DNA from: Antedon bifida
Lineage: Eukaryota > Echinodermata > Crinoidea > Comatulida > Antedonidae
Direction of reading: 5' to 3'
NCBI GenBank assembly: GCA_963402885.1
Contig: OY727094.1
Span: forward strand, 23,128,501 to 23,192,500
DNA: 64,000 nt
In this document: one piece after another, positions 29,630-40,325 of the stretch
Position numbering within the stretch: the first letter of the stretch is position 1
Layout: every line of letters starts with the position of its first letter
Notes under the pieces: model-generated
The model's database searches: none
The model's input: only the letters and a program-made list of their open reading frames with translations
Told to the model about the DNA's origin: nothing
Translations under genes and position numbers: made by a program

Positions 29630-29731
29630 TTGAATGTTGTCACATTTAGTTAGAAAAATGGTTTCGGTATTTCTCATGAATTTTTGCATTATATCATTTG
29701 TACGTTATATAGTGAGCCGGTAAAAGAGTTT

Positions 29732-29813
29732 TGGTAGCGGTGGGATTCGAACCCACGCCATCGAAATGACTGGTGCCTAAAACCAGCGCCTTAGACCGCT
29801 CGGCCACGCTACC
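29732..29813 (-). tRNA. tRNA-Leu (UAG)
   Basis: Acceptor 3' strand CGCTACC: one mismatch. Confidence 0.85.
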
Positions 29814-29924
29814 TTAAATGTTGTCAACTCACATTTATTTAGAAAAATGGTTTCGGTATTTCTCATGAATTTTTGAATTATATCATTAATTTGTACGTTA
29901 TGTAGTGAGCCGGTAAAAGAATAT

Positions 29925-30006
29925 TATCAGCGGTGGGATTCGAACCCACGCCATCGAAATGACTGATGCCTTAAACCAGCGCCTTAGACCGCTCGGCCAC
30001 GCTATC
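29925..30006 (-). tRNA. tRNA-Leu (AAG), acceptor variant
   Basis: GATAGCG acceptor; copy of 23814 (offset 6,111). Confidence 0.75.
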
Positions 30007-30108
30007 GTGAATGTTGTCACATTTATTTAGAAAAACGGTTTCGGTATTTCTCATGATTTTTTACATTATATCATTTGTACGTTATGTAATGAGCCGGTAA
30101 AAGAATAT

Positions 30109-30190
30109 TGGCAGCGGTGGGATTCGAACTCACGCCATCGAAATGACTGGTGCCTAAAACCAGCGCCTTAGACCGCTCGGCCACGCTACC
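30109..30190 (-). tRNA. tRNA-Leu (UAG)
   Basis: GTGAG T-stem variant. Confidence 0.88.
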
Positions 30191-30296
30191 TTGAATGTTG
30201 TCACATTTATTTAGACAAATGGTTTCGGTATTTCTCATGAATTTTTGCATTATATCATTAATTTGTACGTTATGTAGTGATCCGGTAAAAGAATAT

Positions 30297-30378
30297 TGTC
30301 AGCGGTGGGATTCGAACCCACGCCATCGAAATGACTGATGCCTTAAACCAGCGCCTTAGACCGCTCGGCCACGCTATC
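30297..30378 (-). tRNA. tRNA-Leu (AAG), acceptor variant
   Basis: GATAGCG acceptor with pair-2 mismatch. Confidence 0.75.
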
Positions 30379-30480
30379 GTGAATGTTGTCACATTTAGTT
30401 AGAAAAATGGTTTCGGTATTTCTCATGAATTTTTGCATTATATCATTTGTACGTTATATAGTGAGCCGGTAAAAGAATAT

Positions 30481-30562
30481 TGGCAGCGGTGGGATTCGAA
30501 CCCACGCCATCGAAATGACTGGTGCCTTAAACCAGCGCCTTAGACCGCTCGGCCACGCTACC
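30481..30562 (-). tRNA. tRNA-Leu (AAG)
   Basis: Consensus body, leader L. Confidence 0.93.
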
Positions 30563-30665
30563 TTGAATGTTGTCACATTTATTTAGAAAATCTTTTTTCG
30601 GTATTTCTCATGAATTTTTAGATTATATCATTTGTACGTTATGTAATGAGCCGGTAAAAGAATAT

Positions 30666-30747
30666 TGGCAGCGGTGGGATTCCAACTCAGGCCATCGAAA
30701 TGACTGGTGCCTTAAACCAGCGCCTTAGACCGCTCGGCTACGCTACC
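30666..30747 (-). pseudogene. tRNA-Leu (AAG), box B broken
   Basis: AGTTGGAATCC lineage. Confidence 0.65.
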
Positions 30748-30839
30748 GTGAATGTTCTTTCAATTATGGTTTCGGGTTTTTTCATGATTTTATCATTCAT
30801 ATTATTTGTACGTTATGATATGAGCCGGTAAAAGAATAT

Positions 30840-30920
30840 TGGCAGCGGTGGGATTCAAGCCACGCCATCGAAATGACTGGTGCCTAAAACCAGCGCCTTA
30901 GACCGCTCGGCCACGCTACC
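30840..30920 (-). pseudogene. tRNA-Leu (UAG) pseudogene, 81 nt
   Basis: One-base T-arm deletion. Confidence 0.72.
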
Positions 30921-31023
30921 TTGAATGTTGTCACATGAAGTTAGAAAAACGGTTTCGGTATTTCTCATGAATTTTTTACATTATATCATTTGTACGTTAT
31001 GTAGTGAGCCGGTTAAAGAATAT

Positions 31024-31096
31024 TGGCAGCGGTGGGATTCGAACCCACGCCATCGAAATGACTGGTGCCTAAAACCAGCGCCTTAGCCACGCTACC
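31024..31096 (-). pseudogene. tRNA-Leu (UAG) pseudogene, D-arm deletion
   Basis: D-arm deletion but with an intact GGTAGCG acceptor. Confidence 0.8.
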
Positions 31097-31172
31097 TTGA
31101 ATTTTACAATATATCATTTAGTTAGAAAAATTGTTTCGGTATTTTACAATATATCATTTGTACGCTATGTAG

Positions 31173-31237
31173 GCGGGATTCGAACCCACGCCATCGAAAT
31201 GACTGGTGCCTAAAACCAGCGCCTTAGCCACGCTACC
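31173..31237 (-). pseudogene. tRNA-Leu (UAG) fragment
   Basis: D-arm deletion plus loss of the 3' acceptor; a local duplication of the preceding unit. Confidence 0.8.
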
Positions 31238-31338
31238 TTGAATTTTACAATATATCATTTAGTTAGAAAAATTGTTTCGGTATTTTACAATATATCATTT
31301 GTACGCTATGTAGGCCTAGTGAGCCGGTAAAAGAATAT

Positions 31339-31420
31339 TGGCAGCGGTGGGATTCGAACCCACGCCATCGAATTGACTGGTGCCTAAAACCAGCGCCTTA
31401 GACCGCTCGGCCACGCTACC
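31339..31420 (-). tRNA. tRNA-Leu (UAG)
   Basis: One mismatch in the variable arm. Confidence 0.87.
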
Positions 31421-31526
31421 TTGAATGTTGTCACATTTATTTAGAAAAATGGTTTCGGTATTTCTTATGAATGTTTACATTATATCATTAATTTGTACGT
31501 TATGTGGTGAGCCGGTAAAAGAATAT

Positions 31527-31608
31527 TGGCAGCGGTGGGATTCGAACCCACGTCATCGAAATGACTGGTGCCTAAAATCAGCGCCTTAGACCGCTCGGTC
31601 ACGCTACC
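31527..31608 (-). tRNA. tRNA-Leu (UAG), stem variants
   Basis: Anticodon stem CTGAT/ACCAG mismatch and box A TGACCGAG. Confidence 0.72.
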
Positions 31609-31720
31609 TTGAATGTTTTCGACTCACATTTATTTAGAAAAATGGTTTCGGTATTTCTCATGAATTTTTTACATTATACCATTAATTTGTACGTTATGTA
31701 GTGAGCCGGTAAAAGATTAT

Positions 31721-31802
31721 TGGCAGCGGTGGGATTCGAACCCATGCTATCGAAATGACTGATGCCTAAAACCTGTGCCTTAGACCGCTCGGCCACGCCA
31801 CC
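31721..31802 (-). tRNA. tRNA-Leu (UAG), diverged edge copy
   Basis: Last unit; changes in acceptor (GGTGGCG), anticodon stem and T arm. Confidence 0.65.
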
Positions 31803-31820
31803 CCAGCGTAATTTATATAT

Positions 31821-31845
31821 ATGGCTCTGTTTATATCAGAGCCAT
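31821..31845. repeat. Hairpin at array edge
   Basis: Nine-base arms ATGGCTCTG and CAGAGCCAT around a 7-base loop, 18 bp past the last tRNA. Function unknown. Confidence 0.6.
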
Positions 31846-32097
31846 TCCTATGTAGCAAAAAGAATGGGTATACCTAGACAAAATTAGAACAGAATTTATT
31901 TTTGTGGTAAATATGACCTATCAGAACAACATATTAAAAATGGAGAAAAAATGTAGTTGAAGAAATTAGGTTAATGTCCATAAAACCAAAATGGCCGCTA
32001 TATAAAGTATTTTTCTCTATATCGGGTATATTCTAGGCAATTTAGAATTTAAATTCAAACAAATTGCAAACAAAAGTTTTAGTTTTTAAATTGAACA

Positions 32098-32930
32098 CAC
32101 ATGATGTGGAGATGAAACTCCACAAATCAGACCTCGTTTACACCTTGGGAACATACAAATTAGCTGAAATATGCAAATTAAGGGTAAAAATATACGGTAC
32201 ACATAGAACGCCAACCGCTAGTTGTAGAGAGTTGAATTTTTGTCTAAATTGTTCAGAATATACATGTTTATATTCCTTCTTATGGAACCTTTTGTCCAAA
32301 AATGACCGGAAATGGTGGATTTGACCTCTGACCTTATTTTTAAAGGATTTAGGTAATTTCCACAGGATTTACGTATCTCCATAACTAATATAGGTAGAAA
32401 CTTCATTTTTTTCTATATACTTTCAAATATGATAAGGTGATGAAATTCCACAAATCATGCCTCAGTCACACCTTTGGAACATGCAAATTAGCTGAAATAT
32501 GCAAATTAATGGTTAAAATATAGGGTATAGGCCCTACCCATAGAACACCAACCGCTAGTTGTAGAGAGTTAATGTTTTCTTCCAATTGTTCCTATGGAAT
32601 ATTTTTTCCAACAAATGACCACAAGTGCCGTATTTGGGCTTGTTTTCAAAGAATTAAGGTAACAACTTTCACCATAGTCATTAATTCCATTGACTATGCT
32701 TTCACACAGGATTTACGTATCACCAAAACTACTCTAGGTAGAGACATCATTCTAGTCTCTATACTTTCACATATTTAGAAGAGATGGAATTCCACAAATC
32801 ACACTTTGAAACATATGCATCAAATGCACACACACGCGACCGACCACACAACCTCTCTCCATTCTGGCGGAGCTAGTTAGCTAAAATATGCAAATCAACT
32901 GAAATATGCAAATTAAGGGTAAAATATAGG
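32098..32930. repeat. Three tandem copies of a ~335-bp unit
   Basis: Copies start near 32,108, 32,437 and 32,780, each with a GAxxTCCACAAATCA motif, then AGCTGAAATATGCAAATTAA; the first two also share CAACCGCTAGTTGTAGAGAG. The third copy is shortened and carries an unrelated CA-rich stretch. No credible protein-coding frame. Confidence 0.75.
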
Positions 32931-32949
32931 GAACCTGGTTAGCATCTCA

Positions 32950-33420
32950 TTTACAGGGCCTGTGTTCTTCATAATAGTTCGGCTGTTAATGTCCAAGACT
33001 TGTATACATACAGGAAGATTGAGATGGCCAGTGTGCGGAGTAACCAGTTTTATTTTCAGACTAATGTTTTTGTCTCTCTAAATAATGTTTAGCTTTGCGA
33101 CAGCAATGGTTGGTTGTGGCGCTCTTGCAATTACTTCTGTTCTTGAGCCCTCTTCTTTGATGGTCGAACCAAGATATATGAACTTATTCACTGTCTCAAG
33201 CTCATGCCCGGTGACGTCGATCTTGATTGAGATTGGCCTTTCGCTATTGGTCATGATCTTTGTTTATTCGGAACTGATTTCTATGCCAAACCTGGAGGAT
33301 TACTGTCCAGGTTCATCGTCACTATCGTCTACTCTATCGATGTTATCTGCAAAAACGGAACTGACATTCCCTCAGAAAATGGTGTTATGCAAAAACTTCA
33401 TTCATGATGCATTCGAAGAA
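32950..33420 (-). pseudogene. LINE reverse transcriptase relic
   Basis: The minus strand translates to recognisable RT sequence around and after the catalytic region: FGIEISSE, TKIMTNS, then NKFIYLGSTIKEEG, where YLG is a typical post-catalytic motif. It carries several in-frame stops and no start or end. It is a fragment of a non-LTR element distinct from the one at 26-29.5 kb. The + strand open frame here is its shadow. Confidence 0.75.
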
Positions 33421-33929
33421 GATATTAAAGAATGTAGGCGAATGTAGACAGCCTTGGGGTAAACTGATGTATGAAACCATTCGCCAACATATTCCTGAAC
33501 CACTACATGTTGCTGACCTTGGCATAACTGCTTGATGGTGAGTATCCGCCTCCCCTGTCGAAGGTTTCTTTCATCTACAAAAGACTTAACCTTCTACTGC
33601 AGTCAGCAAGTGCAATAGGTAAAAAAATAAATTTAGTTGGAAGTATGCCTCTGAAATCAAAGAAGGAGCTGTTTTGGGCTTACTCATAGTGCTAACGCAT
33701 CAATTCTCCCACTCCAGTGGTTGTTTGGACAACAATGTCAACACAACCCCTCCCAGCAGATTTACCATCAGCTCCAGATTCTCTTATAAAGGTTATTCAA
33801 TGCGATTGCAAAACTGACTGCAATACAAGAAACTTGGTAGCCATTTTGAACTATATTTATCTTGAATTTTTAAAAGTCGAGCAATTTATTTTTATTATCT
33901 CCAATGATAGTTAGTCTTGCAAAAAATGA

Positions 33930-35041
33930 CTGTGGTTGAACAAATATTTGACAAAATAGGGATGAAATGACAAATGACAAATGATGTCAATATAGAAATA
34001 GTAAAAGAATATAAATATTTAGGCTTTTATTTTAACAATAAGGGAGATTGGAACACGATGAAAATCAGACAGGCGGAAAAGGGGAAAAGAGTTATGTTCA
34101 ATGTGAGAAGTAAAATGTTAAATTTGGGCTTTTCGTCTGCAAAAATACATTCTGAGCTTTTTGATAGATAAGTCGTTCCAATACTATTGTACGGTAGTGA
34201 ACTTTGGGGGAGAAATGAATGTAAATGTATTGAAAATGTACTAATAAAACACTGTAAATTTGTTCTGAACGTCCCACAGCCATGCCCAAACGAAGGTGCG
34301 CGTAATGAACTAGCTAGAATTCCGTTTAATTACTATCAAATATTGAGAATGATCAAGTATTGGATAAAAATTAATAGAATGGAAAATAATAGATTACCAA
34401 ATATAATGTTACCAAACTCAAAGATCGTGGGCGAAAATAACAAAAACTGTTGGGCGTTCGAAATAAATGTTCTGGATAATTTCGGTTGTTGTGGTTATAT
34501 GTTGAATAGTTTAATCAATTAATACATTTTACCTATTATCTCACAAAGAATTAGGGATGTTGCATTGTAATAGTAATAAGTAATAGTAATAGTAATAATA
34601 CACGTCTCAATTTTTATAAAAATATTAAGTTTGACAATTTTTACGAACCTTATGTTTATGATTTAAGTTTTAAGTATAGAACACTAATATCACGCTTTAG
34701 ATTATCGTGCCATAATCTGTTGATTGAAAAGGGGCGACAAAATTAACCGAAGAGTCTAGAATATGTATGTTTTGTGATCAATTAAGTTTAGAAGATGAAA
34801 AGCATTTTCTTTTTTACTGTCCTTTTTATAGAAACATTAGGAAAAAATACATGTATGATTTAAATGTATACATGTTAAAAAATATGTTTGTAAACAATGA
34901 AACCCAACAAATTAAGTCTTTTGCAACCTATTTATGTAAAGCTTATGAAAAGAGAAAAACCTGTATGTCCGAAAAAATATAGATTTCATTATGTGAAATG
35001 GGCCGGAGGCCATTTTTTATTGAAATAAAAGAAAGAAAGAA
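33930..35041 (+). pseudogene. LINE ORF2 3' fragment with tail
   Basis: One frame from 33,974 to 34,522 is broken by a single TAA at 34,169-34,171. It includes KEYKYLGFYFN and, after the stop, VPILLYGSELWG, both typical of the region downstream of the RT active site. A further frame at 34,767-34,982 keeps the C-terminal CDQLSLEDEKHFLFYCP zinc-ribbon-like signature. The copy ends in a GGCCGGAGGCC hairpin and a (GAAA)n-like tail at about 35,020-35,041, typical of a 5'-truncated LINE insertion. Confidence 0.8.
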
Positions 35042-35980
35042 ATCGGATGCTTCAATACTGATATTTGGGTAAAATTGGCCATTTTAGTTATATGCAATTT
35101 AGCAATTTTTCTCCATTTTTTATATGTTGTTCAGATTGGTCTTAGGAAGTACCTACAACAAAAATAAATTCTGTTCTCATTTTGTCTAGGTCAACCCGTA
35201 GTTTGACCGGATCTGAGTTTTCTCAGTTTTCTAGGCACCCATGTTGACTGTATATGATTTCATGCTCCAGCGAACACATGATATTCGTCGTCCTCCCCTA
35301 ACCGCCGTGTTTCGTAAAGTCCCAATTAGTATTATTATTTGATATAATTATCATTTTTATCGAACGGAATCGGTTAAACGCTGTTTCCACACAAACTTTA
35401 TCAGTTAATTTTTCTGCGGAAACACAGCATTTGATCACAAGTAACAATAGGGCTTACTGTAGATGAATGTAAGGCGGAAATTAACTGAAATAGAAAATGG
35501 TGTATTTTTGGATTTTGTACTGTGAAATATACAAGTCTATAAATACCGTACACCTCTCCATCCATATTTTTCTAATAGTTGCCGAATTAACTTTCACAAC
35601 TTATTTTTTTTAGATTTAGGAAATGGCCATAACCTTTAAACACACTCATGTTAACAAAACAAACAAAATGACCTTAGAAAGTTAGACATAACTTTCTACT
35701 GGTTCACTAGACTGCTCCTCTGCAATCTACTGCTACTCTACTTTCCCAACTTTGGCCCAATGATCAGCTTTGCTGGATGGGCTACCCTCATGAAACATGG
35801 TTCAATAAAAAAAATCATATTTTACGTCGTAATTTGTAATAACCAGTTAATAATCTACTGTAGAGTAGATAAAATATTATATAGCAATGATACATTTGTT
35901 AATATATAAATGCATTCTGTTATGAATTCATAGAAAGACAAAGAAATATTAAAAACACGGAATATGATTTGCACAATAGT
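35042..35980. other. AT-rich intergenic DNA
   Basis: Apart from the inverted-repeat arm at 35,100-35,195 I see no gene, RNA or organised repeat here. Confidence 0.6.
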
Positions 35981-35986
35981 TTTATT
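35981..35986 (-). promoter_or_regulatory. Candidate AATAAA polyadenylation signal
   Basis: On the minus strand, 490 bp past the stop of the Cys-rich protein gene. Position fits a 3' UTR but there is no other support. Confidence 0.4.
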
Positions 35987-36475
35987 GCTTTGATTTCAAC
36001 AAATCTATTAAATGATTTAATTCATTTATTGCTCAAAATGTTCTTTAAAAAATATAAAAAGGATTATGAAACATTTACCGACAGAAATTACATTAAAAAA
36101 ACATTAGTACTAAATAGAATATAAATTCACTTTGACTTTATACAGTACAATACAAATTCATCAATAAAAGTCATTTTCTTCAACATATATCAGATTCATT
36201 CAGTGATTAGGAAATTCAAGTTTGTATCTAATCTATGTAGTTTTATGTGCCAAATTCTTAAATTTATATTGAATTACAATAGTTTGATATTCTCAACAAT
36301 GCAATTCAGAATGTGCAATCATAGATCTGAGTAATGCAACTCACTACAACCTCAGCAGCACTGTATATTGTATTGATATCATATTTTATAACTGAAACAT
36401 TTGGATAATTTGTGCTGCTGGTGACAATGATGTAATTTGAATACTACAGATTGTCACCACCGTCAAATGATAATG

Positions 36476-36567
36476 TTAGTAGACATCACAATCGGCAGAT
36501 GAATACTGAGTACAGATATTGTCATTTGTTGTTTCGGTGTACTTTGGTACTTTGTCAAGTCCAGAAC
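36476..36567 (-). CDS. Cys-rich protein, terminal exon
   Basis: Acceptor CTGTTTAG; encodes SGLDKVPKYTE..., two cysteines and the stop TAA. Confidence 0.8.
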
Positions 36568-39493
36568 CTAAACAGAAAGAAAGACATGGTAATTGAAATT
36601 GGAAAAGGAGCAAGTTAGGGTACTCAAGACATGAGCAGGAACTGTCGTCCAAGACGTGGAAGCACAGGCCCTATGGGGAAGAAGGAATTCCAATTCTCAC
36701 ATATAAAGACATATTTAATTGAGAGAAATGTTAATAATTATTATTACCACTGTACACAGTATGTATAATCTATAGCTACAAATACATTAGTTTTGTATAC
36801 TACATGAAATGAAAGGAGTTTGTATGTACAGTATTAGTTTTGTGTAGTTTAAAAAAAAAAAACACTATCAAATTCAGCTGCATATAGCCATTATCACTAT
36901 TTATCCATGTTGCAGTAAAATAAACTCTTATAAGAATGAATTGACCTACCAAATGTTAACTTTAATACGAGCCCACTGTATCTGGGCTTTATAATTTGTC
37001 ATTTGGCTAGTCCAAACTAATCTATTAGATTAGATTATTATGAAATATTGTCAGAGACACAAAATTAAATGCTTGTTTTGCAAGAGAGAGCTGAATTTCT
37101 TCAGTCTTGATCAGTTTTAAAAGCATATTTCTCATGATTAAGAAAATGTGTAACCATATAAAAAATGACGAGAGTGGGTGTAATAATTCAATTTACCTGT
37201 AATTAGGTTATGCATGTTACAGTAATTGGTTCCTTTGTCCAGTACCGCATAAACAGTTTCAGATGTTGAGTAACCCTGAACATCCAAAAATACAAATGAA
37301 TGCAATTAAAAGAAAAACAAAATTGTTTTACACAATCTAGTCAAAATCGAACCATTGCATCTGTGTTGACAATGCAACTGATTGTGAGTATGATCAATGT
37401 CATGCATGTCGCAATGTATGAAAAAGGGTAGCCATATTCTAAAATACGAGTCTATAATATTGATCCTATTATGTATTGATAGCTATCGAACTGCTGTTCT
37501 CTCTCTACTTATTTTACCACTAATTACCTATGGTATTGAAGTATGGGGAAGTACACATTTAAGTTACTTAAACCAAGTTCTACTTATTCAAAAGATGTTC
37601 GTTCGCTGTGTTACGTTTTCTGATTTTAGAGCACATTCTATACCTTTGTTTAAGCAATTGTTGATTTTAGATGTGTTTAAATTGTATGAGTTGCATGTGC
37701 TTAAATTTATTTCCGATTTATTTTATTCTAGATTACCTCATCATATTATACTATACTTTAACTATGTAAACCATCCATTTAACACCCGATTTAATGACCC
37801 GTTTAATCTCTCGATCCCCTTCTGCCGTACGACTCTATCTCAAACCAATATAACATACCAAGGTCCCAAACTCTGGAATAAACTCCCAGTAAATATTAAG
37901 TCAATTTCATTTAGAACACAATTTGCCATCAAAGTCAAAGAACATTTGATAACATTATATGATGTTTAGTTTATTTCTAGTTTTTTCTATTTAAAAAACA
38001 AACAAAAAAATGTGTATAATATTCTTCTATTACTTATTTCATATTCATATTGATAATGCCAGTGAGTTATTAATTTTCATTTATGTAATTAATTTTCTTC
38101 AGATTCTTCTTTCTTAGAAATGATATTCGTTCTAGTTTAAGTTTTATTTATTTTAAAAGGCCAAAACTCGATAAGCGAAAGCTTTTTTTTTGGTCTTTTG
38201 TCTTTAGTTTTGATTTTATGTATATGAAAATGAACAAACAAGAAAGAAAGACAATAAAGATTATATACTTTACACAAAGAAAACATGAAAAACTTACCGT
38301 TGTAAGACAGATACCAGATGAGTTTTGATAGAAGGCAAAGAATTGATCATCAACATAACCTGCAGAAGGTGTTGTATGCTTTGTGTCTAAGTTGGTCATA
38401 TTCTTCTTAACAATCTGTTAGAAAATAATTTATACTGCAATTATTATATAATCGAATCGGCAAATCTACAATTAACATAACATTGCTATTAAAAATAAAC
38501 ACATATTCCAATAAAATCTACAAAAAATTACTAAAAAAAATTTAAATAAAGTATTTTGAATGATTTAAATTTAGATTTAAAATTAGATAAAAATGACATA
38601 AAAGGCTTTGCGGACTTTTTCTGTAAATTAACTCTTTCAAAAACGTGCATGTATGATTCAAACTGTTGAATTGTACAGGAATCTAAAAACACAATGTTCT
38701 GCTTTATGATTGCCTGTTGCTCTTGTCACCATTTTGTGCATGATACATACCCCTGACATAAACTCAATTTCCAAAAAAAAAAACCACGGAGGTACAAGGT
38801 ATTGAATAGTGATGATATTAAAGCTCATCTTACCGGCAACAAGTGCAGTTAAACATGATTGGGCTATGTAATTTAAATTCAATTGTATTTGTATGCAAAT
38901 TGCTATTATATACTAAAATACACACAATCAGCACAAATCAATGAATAGACCGATCAACCTAATAATTATTATTTGTAGACAAATTTTTAATAAAATAATG
39001 ACGGTAACATTGGCAGTTGTAATAGTTTAGTAACTTCTTTGCAATTCAAATGTGTTTTACATTTGTGGATATTTAGTAATAGGAGAGTATTACTTTTGTA
39101 GGTGATCCGTACAGATAAACATAACAAACCCTGTGACGGTGACAGGATTAAACAAAATCAAACTGAGTTGCTGTACAAACTTTCTCCGCCGACAATTAAT
39201 ATAAATTGCAAAGAAGTTACATAAACTATTACTATTAATGTTAAATAACATAAAAATTTGTTTTAAAACATGCTTATTTTGAATCCATCTCAAAATAAAG
39301 GTACTGTATGCCCCTCCCTCTCCTCCCCCCTCACCCATTCATTCCTTTTGAAAAAACTTGATATTGAAAAATAATGAATACCTCATACAAACATTTTTCT
39401 CCTTTGTTATCTGGACAATATGTTCGGCCGCTCCATTTGTTTACTTGGTTGACCAATTTATTCTGCACATCAGAACAATTTATTCCAAATGTC
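36476..39493 (-). CDS. Small Cys-rich, probably secreted protein (last four exons)
   Basis: Exons in transcript order: 39493-39382, 38414-38298, 37275-37197, 36567-36476. All junctions are GT..AG and in phase, giving about 132 residues to the stop. The protein has seven cysteines and motifs YVDDQFFAFYQ, STSETVYAVLDKGTNYCN and CTQYSSADC. The even cysteine spacing, an NMTN glycosylation sequon and lack of charged low-complexity sequence suggest an extracellular domain. I recognise this type of sequence as a conserved small animal protein but cannot name the family. The 5' exon with the expected signal peptide is not identified. Intron 37,276-38,297 contains a LINE fragment. Confidence 0.8.
37197..37275 (-). 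CDS. Cys-rich protein, exon c
   Basis: 26 codons plus one base; acceptor ATGTTCAG, donor GTAAAT. Encodes GYSTSETVYAVLDKG and a Cys. Confidence 0.8.
37440..38262 (+). pseudogene. 5'-truncated LINE ORF2 end with 3' tail
   Basis: The frame ending at 37,969 encodes the extreme C terminus of a CR1/L2-type ORF2: LITYGIEVWGS, ITFSDFRAH-like VTFSDFRAHS, and YQGPKLWNKLP. The 3' flank has a GATAAGCGAAAGC segment and a GAAAGAAAGAC tail near 38,245, the usual LINE 3' end. It sits antisense in an intron of the Cys-rich gene. Only the last ~170 codons remain; the start Met at 37,397 is incidental. Confidence 0.85.
38298..38414 (-). CDS. Cys-rich protein, exon b
   Basis: 39 whole codons; acceptor CTAACAG, donor GTAAGT. 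Contains NMTN and YVDDQFFAFYQNSSG. Confidence 0.8.
39382..39493 (-). CDS. Cys-rich protein, exon a
   Basis: Begins with one base of a split codon, then TFGINCSDVQ; ends CLYE before GTATTC. Carries three cysteines. The preceding exon must end with two leftover bases. Confidence 0.78.
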
Positions 39494-40325
39494 CTGTGAA
39501 AATATAGTATTAGCTAATATTTATCAAATATTTGTCAGACTACTGTATGTAGTTGCTATTAATACAGGTACAATGCATACATAACAATTGTATTGTAAAT
39601 GCATTATAGTCTAATACACTATCTACAGTATGTGGCATAAATATAATTTGTTCCTATGTGTTCATACTGTATTCACGCATAATAATATGCGAGTTTCACT
39701 CACTCATGGAGGGACAATTTTGTAGGTCTCGGATATATAACACACATCCATAAAAATGTTCAGAAAAAACATTATTTTGAGACACAATATATTAATAATT
39801 ATTTGAGTTGAGCATAGCCCTTGATTAATTATATGTACTGTATTTTGGTCGATATAAGCTAGCACAGGAATGCCTATATTCAGTGGAAAATTAAACATAG
39901 AGGATGTTATTTCACGATTCAATATAGATTGTTGAACCCCCAAATGTGAAAACGGCCATAAATGTGAAAACAACACAAATGTGAAAAGGAATCATCAACC
40001 ACAAAAGTAATGAAGAAAAAAGGTTGAAAATACGCTATGTAAATTTTCAATTTATTTTGTCTCACTCATTGGCCACTGAAAAATGTTGCAGACCTTAAAT
40101 GAGATTCACACAAATGTCCAACAACTTCCCACTGTATGCTGGGAGTTGCTGTATATGTGATTAAAACACAATTAGGTACATAGGATAGTACTAGTACTAG
40201 TATAAAACACCCACTAGTCACAGGATTTATGTAATCTTTTCCAATTTCACTGTAATAATAAACAGGTGAAAAGGCTTGAGTTGGCACTAATGCATTGTAT
40301 TTTGTCATACCCACCACTTAAAATC
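39494..40325. other. AT-rich intron or intergenic DNA
   Basis: No convincing exon seen. The missing first exon of the Cys-rich gene may lie between here and 42.3 kb. Confidence 0.5.

Larger units (their letters stand above)
29550..31802 (-). repeat. Tandem tRNA-Leu array, right part (13 units)
   Basis: The array resumes on the far side of the LINE. The block from 29,548 to 30,190 repeats the arrangement of 23,437-24,079 at a constant 6,111-bp offset. Decay increases rightward (D-arm deletions, truncated unit, point changes), as expected at an array edge where homogenisation is weaker. Confidence 0.93.
31866..35195. repeat. Block bounded by ~95-bp inverted repeats
   Basis: 31,866-31,962 and 35,100-35,195 are imperfect inverted copies; both contain CTAGACAAAA, CAGAATTTATTTTTGT and GAACAACATAT in matching order. 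The block between holds three tandem ~335-bp repeats and two LINE relics on opposite strands. It could be a decayed DNA element invaded by LINEs, or two unrelated insertions of one repeat family. Confidence 0.6.

Noticed and set aside
6456-29689. Minus-strand 62-73-residue frames (GSVAERSKALVLGTSHFDG...)
   Set aside because: They are sense-strand translations of the tRNA-Leu gene, a common spurious database protein.
33085-33447. 120-residue + strand frame
   Set aside because: Antisense of a recognisable RT relic on the minus strand.
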